Shown piece by piece: positions 63,824-64,000 of a stretch of DNA of 64,000 bases. A program made the translations under genes and the position numbers. Within the stretch, counting starts at the first letter, position 1, and every line of letters begins with the position of its first letter. The notes under the pieces were generated by a model. It saw nothing but the letters and a program-made list of their open reading frames with translations, was not told the DNA's origin and searched no databases. Source of the stretch: an uncultured Lachnospiraceae bacterium (GTDB taxonomy: Bacteria; Bacillota; Clostridia; Lachnospirales; Lachnospiraceae); contig CAJTLX010000003.1 of assembly GCA_910577165.1 (NCBI GenBank), positions 96,036 to 160,035 of the forward strand. The letters run 5' to 3'.

Positions 63824-63945
63824 ACGCTATTATAATACAAATTTCCACTCTTGGCTACCTTAACCCACTGTCTAAAGCCCGTAGGATTGCGATAACTTTA
63901 TTTTAATCCGAAAACCCAGAGCGGATTTACAAAAAAATTTTAATT

Positions 63946-63974
63946 TTGTAGGTTTGTCAAACATATGTTACACT
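63946..63974 (+). promoter_or_regulatory. Possible rightward promoter at the window edge
   Basis: TTGTAG (63946-63951), a 17-bp spacer and TACACT (63969-63974) point to the right, towards sequence outside the window. Nothing else can be supported between the transposase remnant and the edge. Confidence 0.35.
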
Positions 63975-64000
63975 GACCGTAAAAAATCCCTCAATACCTG

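Noticed and set aside
63955..63975. LexA-like palindrome AAACATATGTT near the right edge
   Set aside because: It lacks the GAAC/GTTC ends of the LexA core and may be only part of a promoter spacer.

Overview
The window reads as chromosome of an endospore-forming, Gram-positive anaerobe of the class Clostridia, most likely the family Lachnospiraceae. The basis is spoIVA with a sigma-E-like promoter, remA, two LytR-CpsA-Psr proteins, the split HisG/HisZ enzyme, RecU, a low-to-moderate GC content, and intracellular xylan and arabinan enzymes typical of gut fibre degraders. No ribosomal RNA is present, so the genus cannot be fixed. Nearly every gene from 9.3 to 63.5 kb, and those from 0 to 3.8 kb, lies on the minus strand. 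The plus-strand genes sit between about 4.2 and 9.3 kb.

Layout. 0-3.8 kb: the start of a response regulator, a membrane protein, a lipoprotein cyclophilin, a D-lactate dehydrogenase and a ComEC-like metallo-beta-lactamase protein with two LexA-type operators at its promoter. 4.1-7.0 kb: an AT-rich, decayed mobile island (XRE regulator, broken T5orf172 protein, PIN-domain toxin-antitoxin pair, broken tyrosine recombinase) next to tRNA-Ala(CGC). 7.4-14.2 kb: tmRNA, a MATE transporter, a CBS-type pyrophosphatase, smpB, rnr and secG. 14.4-21.5 kb: a glucuronoxylan module (aguA, uxuA, uxuB, GH43). 21.7-26.9 kb: an NlpC/P60 wall hydrolase, a chemoreceptor and a lipoprotein arabinanase. 27-29.7 kb: spoIVA and a polysaccharide deacetylase. 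29.7-35.8 kb: a his operon, hisZ-hisG-hisD-hisB-hisA-hisIE. 35.8-46.9 kb: recU, RNA-modification enzymes, a small alarmone synthetase, two LCP proteins and a dipeptidase. 47.2-51.3 kb: a PFL/UPF0210 protein with its ACT partner, a WalJ-type hydrolase, rpoZ, remA and yicC. 51.4-56.2 kb: two CobW-type GTPases, an ITPase-like enzyme and an unknown protein. 56.4-61.3 kb: gdhA and the glycolytic genes tpiA, pgk and gap. 61.4-64 kb: a GH25 muramidase and an IS200-type remnant.

How the genes work together. AguA and the GH43 enzyme lack signal peptides and probably split imported aldouronic acids and xylo-oligosaccharides in the cytoplasm; UxuB and UxuA then carry glucuronate-derived fructuronate towards KDG. 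SmpB, RNase R and tmRNA, the three parts of ribosome rescue, are encoded within about 6.3 kb. The cell-wall genes (NlpC/P60, two LCP, GH25, deacetylase) suggest active envelope remodelling.

The clearest structure that ordinary genes do not explain is a family of roughly 100-bp palindromic repeats. They lie between co-directional genes at 10,985, 17,944-18,280, 19,381 and 46,902-47,222, often directly after a stop codon. The other notable points are the SOS-type operators at 3.9 kb, a CobW GTPase fused to a DUF1980-like domain beside a histidine-rich CobW, and a his operon without hisH or hisF whose HisIE carries an extra HisA/HisF-like domain. I did not find a clearly new defence or mobile system.
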